Positions 45,842 through 57,644 of a stretch of 64,000 bases of DNA are shown one piece after another. The position numbers and the translations under genes are program-made. The stretch spans positions 806,001 to 870,000 of the forward strand of contig CANJKZ010000932.1 in assembly GCA_947471745.1 (NCBI GenBank), in the 5' to 3' direction. Origin of the DNA: Closterium sp. Naga37s-1. Lineage: Eukaryota; Streptophyta; Zygnematophyceae; Desmidiales; Closteriaceae. Every line of letters begins with the position of its first letter. Position 1 is the stretch's first letter. The notes beneath the pieces are model-generated. The model saw nothing but the letters and a program-made list of their open reading frames with translations. It did not search any database and was not told the DNA's origin.

Positions 45842-46739
45842 GAAATCAGGGACCTCACCCTTGCTGCGCAAGGGGAAGACCATGGTGTAACGCGTGTAGC
45901 CGTCAACAACCAGTCCACGGCCCTGTCCACTGACGCGGGCTGGGCCCCACACGTCCATGTGGAGAGTCTGCAGGGGAGCAGTCGTCGAGGGAAACGAGGA
46001 GTGAGGAGCGGCGCGCTGCCGCCCCTCAACGCAAGGAAGGCAGGGCGGGGCAGGCGAGGGCGGGAGGGGAGGCAGAGACCTGGGAAGACCATCGACAAGG
46101 AGGCGGGAGGGCATGCCACAAAGGCGTGGCAGGGAGGGGTGACCAAGGCGGTGGTGCCACAGGAGAGTCTCATGCGACAGGAGGCGACACGAGCAAGGGG
46201 GTGCTAAAGGACCTGACGCGGACACCTGGGCAGACGAAGTACCTGAGGAGGCTCGGTAGCCAATGTGTATAGAATCGACCCCGGCCGATGGATGAACGTG
46301 GCCAGGCGACGGCCCATCCGTGTACACGTGCAGATCGACACACGCTGACCCCCAGGAGTGGTGGTAGTGACCATCGCATCCTGGAGGGCAGCGGTACTCA
46401 CCAAGTTCGTAGAGAACGAGGGGAGGTGAAGACCAGACAGTGAGCCGGACGGAACCGCCGGACACGGGAGAACAATGGAGGAACGGGCAAGGACTGAGCC
46501 CCCTGAGGGGTCAGCCAGTCTGACTGGTACAGGTGCAGAGAGAGGAATGAGGGTGGTGCTGTCACGAAAGAAACAGCGTGAAGCACCTGAGTCAAGCGTA
46601 AAGGTGTGCAAGGCCTCAGCAGGCGCAGTACCAAGGAGAGCAGACTCACTAGCACCTAGAGAAGCAGCCTCTATACCTGGGTCAGGCGGCACACATGGGT
46701 AACAGTCACCCTCAGCACTAACCGACAATTCATTCATAG

Positions 46740-47558
46740 TGTTATAGTCACAATAGGCTTGAATGTGCCTAAAACGAAAGATAGAGTGCACAGACGGATT
46801 TCTGCATAGCGGCTTCAAACGTTGATAGCGTTCTGCTCACAGCTGCAAATGACTTGATTCAAATTGGATCTGGAGCGACTTTACGTCGCCTACAATAAGC
46901 AATTTAGATTGCACGATTTCATAAAGAATTGACGACACAGCGTTGGTTTGAACGAACGGTACTATGGCAGCCACTATAGTCTTAGAACACAAGATAGGAA
47001 GAGTTACGAGTTGGGAATGACTCCCAGCTCCTACAAACCCCAAGAGCCGAGGTACAGTGATGTGGAACAGTGCCACACTGTCCCCAACCACGAAGGGTCT
47101 CGAAACTACCCTTCACTAGGGCCTACACCAAGTGAAATATTACACTACACAAAGTAATGTAACTATCTTCAATATCTTGAGGTGTACCCTTTTGGCAAGC
47201 TTCGAAATCACTTGAGGCTTGACACCAAGGCTCGGGCTCTTCATCACAAACTCATCCTTGAGTTCTTGATGGGTCTGCTGCACACACCTGCGACACGCCG
47301 AACGTTCGACACAGGACAAAATAGAAACCGCGCACGACAAAATAGAAACCGCGCGCGAGACACAAACGACCGCGTAACACGCGTCTAGCGATAACTCGCT
47401 ATTGACTCGACACACACACTCGACATCATGACTCAACATTCACACACAATTATAAGCATGAAATATATATTATCCCATGCCCTCATACCATTCCATACAC
47501 ACACACATTCACGCACACGGACAACAAGCCGAGTGCAAACCGTAGGGTTGCACCAACA
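46740..47558 (-). repeat. 3' LTR of A2
   Basis: 819 bp. It includes a doubled ACAAAATAGAAACCGCGC motif (about 47325-47358) that is single in the 5' LTR. It matches the right LTR of A1. Confidence 0.92.
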
Positions 47559-47599
47559 AACTCCCCCTCGGATTGTTGGCCTTAGGATATGTTGCTCTC

Positions 47600-50500
47600 T
47601 CAGTTCAGAGCCATCCCAGCCAGCTTGCAACACTTCCAATGCTGCTGCTCCACCAGCCTCTTGGTCATCATGTCAGCCGGTTGCCCCGTGGTCTTCACGT
47701 AGCGCAACTCAACTTCACCCGCGGTTACCATGCTCCTCGTCCAATGCCACTTCACCCTCATGTACTTCGTGAGTCCATGCAACACAGGTTTCTTAGCAAG
47801 AGCAATGGCACCGTGGCTGTCACAGTACAGTGGGGTAGGTCCTTGCTGCTCCTCCCCCAATTCAGCCAACAAACGCCGCTGCCACACAATCTCCCGTACG
47901 GCACGGAAGAGTGCCATGTACTCGGACTCCACCGAGCTCAATGCTTGATCCACCTGCTTCTTGCTCTCCCAAGCAGTTGGGCCTCCACCAACACAGCATA
48001 TGAAGCCTCCCACACTTGTCATGTCCTCTGGTTCTGATGCATATGAAGCATCCGAGTAGGCGGTGAGGAACAAACGCCCGGGTTCAACACGATCCGCGCC
48101 CTTTTGGCGCCTTTGTGCCGCCGCCGAGTATTGTAGCCCAACGGTCGGTGTTTGGCCAAGATACTTGGCCACCCTCATTCCAGCTGCTACCTGCTCCTCG
48201 TTAGGGCATTGAACAACCCTAGCCAACTGTCCGGTAGCAAACGCGACGTCCGGTCGGGTGTTTACCGCCGCGTACATGAGGCTGCCCACCAACGAGTGAA
48301 AACGGCGCCTCTCCTCTTCACCAACGCTCTCCTCCTCTGGTCCCTTCACACACTTGAACCCAGAGGGAAAGGGTGTAGTCACATGGCCTTCACTCTGCTC
48401 AAAATTGGCAGCCAATGCCTCCAGGTACTTTCGTTGATGCACCCGCATGCACCGCTTCTCCACATCGCGTTCAATGTGAAGCCCGAGGTAGAAGCTCACG
48501 TCACCAAGGGCCTTGCACTTGAACTTGTCTTGAAGCTTCAGCATCACCTCCTTCACAAGGTCAGAAGAGGGTGAGAAAATGAGGATGTCATCCACATAAA
48601 CCACCATGAAACTCCTCTGCTCCCCCTCGCCAAGCATGAACAAGGAATGATCGGCGGATGAAGGAGTGAAGCCTATCTCTTCCAAAACTCCTCGCAGCTT
48701 CAAGTACCACTGCCTAGGGGCCTGCTTCAGTCCATAAAGGGCCTTCTTCAGCCTCAGAACTCTGCCACTACCATCATCAAACCCCTCTGGCTGTGCCATA
48801 AAAATCTCTTCCTCAAGGACGCCGTTGAGGAATGCCGTTGTGACATCCATTTGTTTCACCACCCATCCTTTGATGGCAGCTCCCGCGAGTAGGGTTCTCA
48901 ACGTCGTCGGCTTCACCACAGGAGCAAACAACTCCTTATAGTCCACCTTCTCCTTCTGCTGGTACCCCTTCGCCACAAGCCTAGACTTGTAGCGCTCGAT
49001 CTTGCCGTCGGCGTCGGACTTGATCTTGAAGAGTCACTTGGACGTAATCGCCTTACGCCCCTCCGGTAGCTCCACCAATTCCCACGTGCCGTTCTCCTCA
49101 ATGCTCTTCAGCTCACTCTCCATTGCCTTCTTCCACTCCTCAGCATCACTACTCTCCACGGCCTCCTTGAGAGTTGCTGGTTCCCCCGGCATCTCCACCG
49201 GAGAGAAGAACGCGAAGGCACATTCCTCGTAGTCACTCTCCTTGTCATCTCCAACTATAAGTGCCGCTCCGGCCAAGGCTGACTTGGCTGGCTTTCCCAA
49301 TGCCTCATAGGTCAGCCTATTATGGGCTTGAATTCTCCTCTTGCCCCTTCCTTCCTCCTCAGCTGCAGGGACATGAAGGCCTTGGCATTGCTGCGGGGTG
49401 ACTCGGATCCGTGGAGCACTCGTAGTGCGAGAAGGAAGTGTCGGTGCACGCTTGCTCACTTGCTGCACCTCCTCCTCTTCTTCCTCTGCATCCTCGGCCT
49501 CCTCTCCCTCATTCACAAGGGAAGATTGCCTTGTGGTGGTGCTGCTGCTGCTCAGCTCCAAAGGCAGCTCCACATGCTCCAAACCGGAACTCTTCACCTC
49601 CCCAAACCGCATGCCTATCTTCGTCTCATTCTCCGCCTTCCAATCCTTGTACATCAGATTCTCCATGAATTTGCAGTCCCTGCTCACCAAGAATTTCTTT
49701 GTGAATGAGTCCCAAAGAAGCCACCCCTTGCTGTTTTGAGCCATGCCCAAGTGCACAGCCCATATCGCCTTGGCACCGAGCTTGTTGTGCCGAAGATGCT
49801 TAGGCACGAGCGCCATGCACATGCACCCGAACACCCGAAGCATATCCACCTTTGGCTTCCTTCCAATCCACTCCACATAGGGCACCCATTTGTCTGCTCC
49901 CACATGAGTCAAGGCTCTGTTCTTGGCCACACACGCACTCCGCACCGCATCAGGCCAGAAATATTCGGGTAGCCCGGCTTCAATGAGCAACCCACGCGCC
50001 GTCTCCGTGATTGTCCGGTTCGCTCGCTCGGCGATGCCGTTCATTGCAGGAGAGTATGGCATGGTAAGGGAGTGCCTTATGCCATTCTTCTTCAGCCACA
50101 ATGAGAACTCCTTGCTCAGGAACTCTCCCCCTCGATCGGTGCGAATTGCCTTGACTAGCCGGTCTTGTTGCCGCTCCACCATCGGCAACCAATCGGTCTT
50201 CACCGTTTCAGCCACGTCACTCTTCTTGGACAGCACGTACACCCAAGTCATGCGAGTGTAGACGTCCACAACGGTGAGAAAGTACTCAGCTCCAGCAGCT
50301 CCAAGCTTCAGGGGGCCCACCACGTCCATCACCACTTCATCAAGTGGTGCCTTAGCCGTTGCCTCCGAACTAGAGAACGGGTAACGGGTGAACTTGGCTT
50401 GCATGCACGTCGGGCAGCCAAGTACCTCATCGGGCTCCCCCTTCACACGTATGCCAGCAACCATCTCATTCTTCACTAGCTGCTGCAAGATGGGCAGGGC

Positions 50501-52370
50501 CACATGCCCCATTCGCCGATGCAAGGTGAGCCAATCACACTCCCCCGTAGCCGAAGTCGGATTGGAGAATGCCGCACTCGCAATAGTGCCCCACATGTTC
50601 TCTCCGTACTCCTCCTCCGCTACTGCCTTGGGGTTCTCCTCACCCTTGTGCTGCTCCTTGGCTGCTGCACCACTCTCCTCATGTTCACCAAGCTTGCTGG
50701 TCCCTCCAAGATTGCACTTCTTGGACTCAATCTCCTTTGTGCCACCGTTCGCGCCATCACCGCTACCAACCGCTTCACCCTTGGTGCTGATGCTTGCTGC
50801 CACTTGCCTTTCCTTAGGCATGGGTACCACAGGGATCTGCCACATCTCGTTGTAGACATCCCTATCCTCGATAAGGTCCCAAAGAATCCGCTCGCCAAGC
50901 CTCGCGGTGTAGGTCTTAGCTCCCTTCGAGCTCGTGTCCATGCCGGCCTTTTGCAACCGCCGCACGGAAATCAGGTTCGCAGCAAGGTTGGGCACCCAAA
51001 GCACGTTCTTGAGGCCCACCATCTTCCCATCAGCACCCTTGAACATGGCCTTGCCCATGCCTTTCACCTCTGCTCGCTGCCCCAAAGCCGATGTCACATG
51101 CTTCACCGGTGACGGCTCAAGTTCGGTGAGCAAGTCCGCACGAGGTGTCATGCTATAGGTAGCGCCGCTATCGATCACCCAATAGTCCAGGGAGTGTAGG
51201 GTGACCTTCCCCACAGCTGCTGGCTCCTCAAAGCTTTCATCCTTCTCTGGAACAGCCGGTGCTTGCGTGGACACGAAGAAGAATTGACCCGGGAAGCGAT
51301 CGTCCCTCGACTCGCTCTCGTTGCCGGCACTCTTCATACTTGCAGCACCACCTCCGCGACCGCCGCGGCCTCCACGGCCTCTTCCTCTCCATCCTCCTGC
51401 TCCTCTACCCTCTTGGCCTTGAGCAGGAGTCCATCCATCAGGGAGCTTGTAGCAATCGCGCCACATATGTCCGCTCTTGTGACAATAGTGGCACTCGCCG
51501 TCGAATCGGCCGCGACCGCGTCCGTGGCTCTTGTTGTCGCTGCCGTATCCGCCACTCCCGCGGCCTCCATTGAAGTTGTTGCTGCCAAATCTGCTTCCTC
51601 CTCGTCCTCTGCCCCTTCCACGGCCATACCCTCGGCCGATGCTTGCTGCCCCGGCGCCATCCGCACTCGCCAACTCACGGCGGCGGAAGTCCTCTTGAAG
51701 GATCGCTCGCTTCACGTCTTCAAGCGAGAGGCGGGGCAAATCACGATTGAGGTTGATGATGAGCGAGGACCATGACTCTGGGAGTAAGGCCAGAAACTTG
51801 GTCTTCTTTTGGAGCTCACTGTAGTTCAAATCAGCTCCCTCAAGCCGCGTCAACAAGTCGAAGAATTTCTGCACCCCTTCTTCAACCGCTTCGTCTTCTT
51901 CAATTCGTAGTGCCGCCATTTGCCGTTCCAACACCACCGCTACCGCCGCTGTTGCAGGAGCATGTACACCCTTGAGAGCAGCCCATGCCTTTGGTCCCTT
52001 CTCTGGTTCACGCTGGAATGGCTTGATGTGACGGATCTGGCTGCTCCCCAACGCTTGCCCAAGTAGGAGATAGCCTTGTCCGCTCTTCCGCACCCACGGG
52101 CTCTTCTCCGGGTCGTTCTCGGGGCGCTTCTCCGTTCCTTCCATCACCTCCAGCAGGTCCTAGTGGTCAAAGATGTTCTCCATCTTGAAGGACCATTCAG
52201 CAAAGTTGTCACCGTTGAACTTGTCAAGCCCAAACACCCTAGGCTCATCCCTAGGTGGGCCAAGACTTGGTTGCATGGGCGCCATGGCTGAATCATGGGG
52301 TTGGCCTTGAGCTTGAGCTTCTTCACTGCCACCAGCACCTCTGCCACCCCTTTCCTCAGGTCCAGAAATT
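47600..52370 (-). pseudogene. Gag-pol region of A2
   Basis: Same order as A1: gag, CCHC zinc knuckle, Asp-Ser-Gly protease, integrase, reverse transcriptase with Tyr-Val-Asp-Asp, RNase H ending in the same Leu-Ala-Gly-Met-Ala-Leu-Asn terminus. Most of it is open (long frames 52147-49034 and 48976-47600). It is slightly broken, so a fossil copy. Its protein is very similar to A1, so the two share a recent source. Confidence 0.85.
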
Positions 52371-52403
52371 GTCGAAACTGCTCCAAGGGGCTCTGATACC
52401 ACT

Positions 52404-53201
52404 TGTTATAGTCACAATAGGCTTGAATGTGCCTAAAACGAAAGATAGAGAGCACAGACGGATTTCTGCACAGCGGCTTCAAACATTGATAGCGTTCTGC
52501 TCACAGCTGCAAATGACTTGATTCAAATTGGATCTGGAGCGTCTTTACGTCGCCTACAATAAGCAATTTAGATTGCACGATTTTATAAAGAATTGACGAC
52601 ACAGCGTCGGTTTGAACGAACGGTACTATGGCAGCCACTATAGTCTTAGAACACAAGATAGGAAGAGTTACGAGTTGGGAATGACTCCCAGCTCCTACAA
52701 ACCCCAAGAGCCGAGGTACAGTGATGTGGAACAGTGCCACACTGTCCCCAACCACGAAGGGTCTCGAAACTACCCTCCACAAGGGCCTACACCAAGAGAA
52801 ATGTTACACTACACAAAGTAATGCAACTATTCTCACTATCTTAAAGTTTACCCTTTTGGAGAGCTTCGAAATCACTTGATTCTTGAAACCAAAGCTCTGG
52901 TTCTTCAAGGTAAATTCTTCCTTGAGTTCTTGGAAGTCTGCTGCGCACACCTGCGACACAACGAACGTTCCACACACGACAAAATAGAAAACCGCACACG
53001 ACACGCAAACGACGACGTGACACGGGACTAGCGATAACTCGCTATTGACTCGACACACACATTCAAAATCATGCCTCATCATTCACACACTATTGTAAGC
53101 ATAAAATATATATTATTTCATGCCCTCATACCATTCCATGCACACACGCATGCACGCACACGGACAACAAGCCGAATGCAAACCGTAGGGTTGCACCAAC
53201 A
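52404..53201 (-). repeat. 5' LTR of A2
   Basis: 798 bp with the same ends as the 3' LTR. Differences crowd into about 52790-53190. Confidence 0.92.
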
Positions 53202-54495
53202 CATAGCAGCAAGGATAGCATCATAGTCTAGGTCAAAGATAGCAACTCTAGACCTAAGCAGCTCTGCCCAGCAGGGGCGCTCGGCCTCGTCACCAAACTC
53301 TGCGCGCCAAGCGTCGTCGAGGCGGGAGAAGCAGCGGTACTAAGTGTGAGGCTTCCCGCATGTCTGACGAGCACGGTCACCCGTGCGAATGACATACGGG
53401 CAGCTACCACTACCCCCAGACGCCCCACGCTGAGCAAACCACTCACGAAGCTGCTGGGGCTACGGGGTCTCGCTCCGTCGCTGCTGCTGCTGCCTCTGGC
53501 CACCACCAGAGCCTCCCCGCTGAGTAGCTCCAGCCCGACCTCCACCGCTCCCATTGCCGCCACTACCGCCACCCCCACCGCTGCCACCACCGCCGCCACC
53601 AGAGCCCGCACTTCCGCCACCACTCCCACCACCGCCACCACCTCCACTGCCTCCACCAACTCCACTGCTGCCCCCCCCACCACCCCCGGTGCCACTGCCA
53701 CCACCCCTGCCACCCTTGCCCTTGCTGGTGCGGCGATTCCCACTAGCAGAAGCAGCCCCGACATCCTCAGCACCAAGGACGCCAACAGCAGCAGCAGAGG
53801 CGTAGGAGGGGCCAAGGGGTGAGGGGGAACACCCCTCAAAGAAGGGCGTGCGAGGAGTGCCATGAGCGGCACCTACAGCGACTACACTAGTCTCAGCTTT
53901 AAGGAGGTGCTGCTCGAGTAGGTCAACGGTGAGGGCTGTGGGGTCAAGTGCGAGAAAGTAGTCCCTGACTGCGCGAAGAGAGTCAGGGAGGCGGGTGACT
54001 ATAAAGTAGAGAGTGATGTACATCGGGGGCGGGTTCCTCTCAAGGAACTCTGCTGGGGAGGGCACCGCGGTAGCGAGCGTCGCTAGTGTGAAGGTGGGTA
54101 CCGAGGTCCTCTACCATGGCAAAGGTGGACAGGTCGGGAAACAGGTAGGGCGGTAGAAGACGGCCTAGAGCAGCACTGGCAGGTGAGGAGTAATGGGCAA
54201 CTACAGCGTTGTACAGTGCCTATGCTGTCCTGTGCTGTCCGAAGTGAGCGCATTCGGCCAATGGCAGGTGGTTGCGAATGGCTAAGCGAGCAGCAGCGTC
54301 ACGAGTAAGCCACTGTGAGCGAGTCGCACTGTCAGCTGTGGAGGGAGGGACGGGAGAGGCGCCAGACGTGTGGTCAAACAACGAAACGCTGTCTCTAGAG
54401 TCGCTCAGTAGGTACAGGTGTAAGTCGTCGAGCCACATGTTGAACTGGATCGGTCGGCCCTCATGATTGAACGCGAGCACGCGAAGAGAAGCCAT
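53202..54495 (-). pseudogene. Gag region of F
   Basis: It begins at 54495 with Met-Ala-Ser-Leu-Arg-Val-Leu-Ala-Phe and the family gag words Trp-Leu-Asp-Asp-Leu and Tyr-Leu-Leu-Ser-Asp. It then runs through a Gly/Ser-rich stretch (about 53530-53730) to the Cys/His motif near 53300-53400. It is broken, with several breaks, and matches the gag regions of B1 and E. Confidence 0.75.
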
Positions 54496-54499
54496 AGCG

Positions 54500-55223
54500 G
54501 CTCAGCACGCAGGGCGGGCAGGAGCCGGGCAACGCAAGAAACAGGGCAAGCAGCAGCAAGGGGCGGCAGGCGGGCTGCAAGTGGCGGCGCGCAGGCTACA
54601 AGAGGGGCGGCTCGTGGGCCTTGGGGCGGCTGGCGGGCCTAGGGGCGGCGGGCGGGTCGCAAGGGGTGGAGCTCGGGGCTGCAGGGGCTGCGAGAGGGCC
54701 GCAAGGGGCGGCGAGCAGGGCAGCAGGGGCGGCGAGAGGGCCACCAGGGGCGGCGCTCGGGGCTGCAAGGGCGGCTCGCGGGCTGCAGAGGCGAAGGGCG
54801 GGCCTGTAGGGGCGGCGCGCGGGGCCTGGGGTCGACGGGCAGGTTGCAAGGGGCGGCGCGCGGGGCAGCAGGGTCGACGGGCGGGCCTGCAAGGGCGGGC
54901 GCGCGGGGCCTAGGGTCGACGGGCGGGCCTGCAAGGGCGGGCGCGCGGGGCCTAGGGTCGACGGGCGGGCCTGCAAGGGCGGGCGCGCGGGGCCTAGGGT
55001 CGACGGGCGGGCCTGAGTGGGCGGGCGCGTGGGGCCTAGGGTCGACGGGCGGGCCGCAAGGGGTCGACGGGCGGGCCTGCAGGGGTGGCGTGCAGAGCGT
55101 AGGGTCGACGGGCAGGCCTCCAGGGGCGGGCGCGTGGGGCCTAGGGTCGACGGGCGGGCCGCAAAGGGGCGGCGCGCTGGGCCTAGGGTCGACGGGCGGG
55201 CCGCAAGGGGCGCCGTGCCGGGC
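54500..55223 (-). repeat. Repetitive leader of F
   Basis: A GC-rich array with a unit of about 50-60 bp containing GGCCTAGGGTCGACGGGCGG, clearest at 54830-55220. It differs in unit sequence from the leaders of B1, C and E. Confidence 0.8.
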
Positions 55224-55228
55224 CTAGG

Positions 55229-56247
55229 TGTTATAGTCTGCAGTCCACTTAGGGGTCGCGGATGCCCATGAAACCGCCTAAGCAGAATCTGACGTCTTCA
55301 AACCGCCTCTGTTCAAAACGCCGTCACGATCAGCTCCGAGAACATACGAGGCTGAAACTTGAACAGCGGTTAGCCTTAGGTGTCTGCTTTCCAACGGTAT
55401 ATTAGTTGCTATTATCAGAGGTGTGTGCACTACGCAGTGAACGAAAAACGTAAGCTCGGCTGAAAAAACGTGTATTCTCATTGATGCAAGGAAGAGGTGA
55501 GTACAACATTGCCTAGGGGACTCATGAGGGGTTGGGTCATCCTGGGAACTCAGAGAAGGTTGAGTCCTAGGGGAGAAAGGCTAGAGAAGAATGGGAAACG
55601 TCCTAGCTAGGTCAGCAAAGCCAACCACACTTGGATGTTCAGAGCTGTACTCAAGGCTACCAATAGTGAGTCAAGCCAACATGAGTCAGCTTGTCTTCCC
55701 ACTTGCACCCTCTTGCAAGTTGCTTCCAGGAAGACCACACTTCTCAAAAGGAGGGTTGTAGAGTCCCACTTGACCACCTGTACTTCTTGTCTCATTCTCT
55801 GTCCCTGCACCATTGGCATGACAACAATGAAAGGGTGGCAAGGGAAATGCTGCCAACAGTGCACCATGACTACGGAACAGTGAATTTCGGCAGCTGTCAC
55901 GCAATGCTCAGATGTTGGATCGTTCTGAAACTTGGTGACCACTTGCACAGCGGGGCAAAGGACTTCCAGACCGAATTTCAGACCAATCAGATCTCGGTAG
56001 ACGAGTCAGCAGCCGAAATGGTGAACTCGGGTGTTACCAAAAAGGAGTAACACACACTTCCGGGATGCCATAAGTCTTGAAACATAAAATGTTGTCATGC
56101 CTTGGTAACTGCTTCAAAAACTCTGAAACTTTGAGGGTTTGAAGAACACGTGTTGAACAACCTCCCCACAAAATTCCAGAAGCTGAGCAGGCTTGTAGGC
56201 TGAATGGGAGTGCGATGACCGTGCCACTGTAATGTGTTGGCACAACA
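55229..56247 (-). mobile_element. Solo LTR of a family A-like copia element in the leader of F
   Basis: 1019 bp starting TGTTATAGTC and ending GGCACAACA on the plus strand, flanked by the perfect 5-bp duplication CTAGG (55224-55228, 56248-56252). The ends match the family A LTR ends (GACTATAACA on the minus strand), but the body is different and longer. No internal coding sequence exists, so it is a recombined solo LTR of a related family. Confidence 0.85.
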
Positions 56248-56408
56248 CTAGGGGCTACGGGTGGGCCGCAAAGGGGCGGCGCGCGGGGCAGCAGGTGCGG
56301 CACGAGGGCGGCAGATGGCAGGGCGTGAGACAGCATGGAAGCTAGTGGGGCAGGTCTGTGGTGGGCCCTAAAAAAATCGGTCTTAGCAAAGGACCTGCTC
56401 TGAAACCA

Positions 56409-56499
56409 TGTCAAACTAACGAACGAGAATGAATGAACTAGCAAAGAGTTGGGTACAAGTACTAACCCTAATTGGGTTGTGCCCCTTATGAGTTTGACA
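56409..56499 (-). repeat. 5' LTR of F
   Basis: 91 bp matching the family B LTR at both edges (TGTCAAACTA, AGTTTGACA). On the minus strand it is followed by TGGTTTCAGAGC. It is shorter than the 131-134 bp of its relatives. Confidence 0.8.
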
Positions 56500-57283
56500 C
56501 GTATACGAAATCACCACACTCCGCGCCGAACAGGAGCAGATTCACGCTGCGCTTCAACGACTCGAGGTGTTGATCGCGAACCAGACAACATTTGCCACGG
56601 CAACAGTGAACACAGCTGCAGCGACGGCGGCGACACCGACATTGCGACCTGCAGCAGTGGCACCAGCTATAGTGAATCTCGAAGCTGCTCGTCCGGAGCT
56701 ACCGGATGCGTTCAATCCGAGCGCGTAGGGAACCGAGATTCATCTCTACACTCGAAATATATTTCGAGGCTGTCGGATGCACGACCCCGACGTACGACGC
56801 GATGCGGATTCGGCTCACAGCGACGCTGTTACGAGGCCCGGCACTGGGGTGGATCTACAATATTAGTGAAGTACGGGGTGAGGGGTCGTAGGCACAGTTT
56901 TGGGCAGCCCTCATTGAACATTTCGAACCAATCAATATTTCGTACACCGGCACCGACAATTCGACAGTGTGGCGCAATATACGCAGCAAATGGAAAACTT
57001 CTTTAATCGAATCGACAACCTGACCGAAGGGGAAAAAATCCAAGCGTACATTTTCGGGCTGAAAAGACGAAGTTCGCCGACGGGTAATTGCGGCGAATAA
57101 CAGCAGCTTTAGGGACATTGTGTATGCTGCCGAACGTTTCGACGCGTTGACCAAGGGTCAACACGACGCAACGTGCCAAACATGAATTTTGGTATGGAGC
57201 GATCGGCACCCCCCACGACCACCGACCTGATGGATATCGACAAAGTCGACGCGCAGCAGCGGCCAGAAAAGCATGAAACATGC
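56500..57283 (+). mobile_element. Ty3/gypsy gag fragment H, broken
   Basis: Interrupted plus-strand frames read as a retrotransposon gag: an N-terminal coil-like stretch (about 56510-56600), an Ala/Thr linker, a Pro-Asp-Ala-Phe motif (about 56700), and a later part with Gln-Gln-Met-Glu-Asn-Phe-Phe and Lys-Ile-Gln-Ala-Tyr (about 56975-57070). The end has Met-Asp-Ile-Asp-Lys-Val (about 57230), typical of the stretch before a zinc knuckle. It has several breaks. It is bordered by F on the left and by the methyltransferase element on the right, so it is probably what both landed in. Confidence 0.55.
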
Positions 57284-57643
57284 TGTCACCGCATATGCAC
57301 TTTATGCATATGCAATAACAGTAGTAGGGGGGTAAAGGAAGTAGAATAACTGTATATGCATCTCAATAGAATAATGTGTGGTGTAGAGTATAGTGAGGTT
57401 ACTGTTTGACTAGGTGTAGAAAGAGGGAACTGATTAGGAGCGGTTGTGGAATAGGGGGGGGAAAGCATCGAAGGGAAAAATGTGAGACGAAGGGCGAAAT
57501 GTGTCCCAACCCCGAGCCGCGCATTGGGAAATGTGCAGCATGGGGCTGGGCTAGGTAAGGTCACGCACTCACCTGTACTCGTTGCTTGTTTTGTGTTATT
57601 CTCTCGCATCAGTAGAAGTTGGCTCTCTAGCTCTTAGCATACA
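57284..57643 (+). repeat. Probable left LTR of the methyltransferase element
   Basis: TGTCACCGCA...TAGCATACA, about 360 bp. It starts where the gag fragment H stops and ends one base before a primer-site-like TGG. No second copy is in the window, so the edges are inferred. Confidence 0.45.
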
Positions 57644-57644
57644 G

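Larger units (their letters stand above)
46740..53201 (-). mobile_element. Copia family A copy A2, inserted in F
   Basis: LTRs 46740-47558 (3', 819 bp) and 52404-53201 (5', 798 bp), flanked by the perfect 5-bp duplication CATAG (46735-46739 and 53202-53206). The Met-tRNA primer site lies just inside the 5' LTR (about 52391-52402, minus strand), and the purine tract lies just inside the 3' LTR. Gag-pol covers about 52370-47600 with the same domains as A1. It is close to whole, with about one or two breaks. The two LTRs agree to about 2 percent over the R-U5 part but differ far more over the U3 part. Confidence 0.93.
32070..56499 (-). mobile_element. Copia family B copy F, broken, host to three insertions
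   Basis: An old family B element on the minus strand in three visible stretches: 53202-56499 (5' LTR 56409-56499, leader, gag from 54495), 45842-46739 (Cys/His and protease region) and 32070-33240 (integrase and acidic/Gly linker). It was split by E (33241-45841), A2 (46740-53201) and a solo LTR (55229-56247). Flanking sequences rejoin in the family B order across both E and A2. Reverse transcriptase and a 3' LTR were not recognised next to the linker, where element D begins. It has several breaks. It is the oldest family B copy in this block, since everything else lies inside it. Confidence 0.8.

Noticed and set aside
54467-55271. Gly/Ala/Arg-rich open frames of 127-148 codons
   Set aside because: Artefacts of the tandem array in the leader of F.
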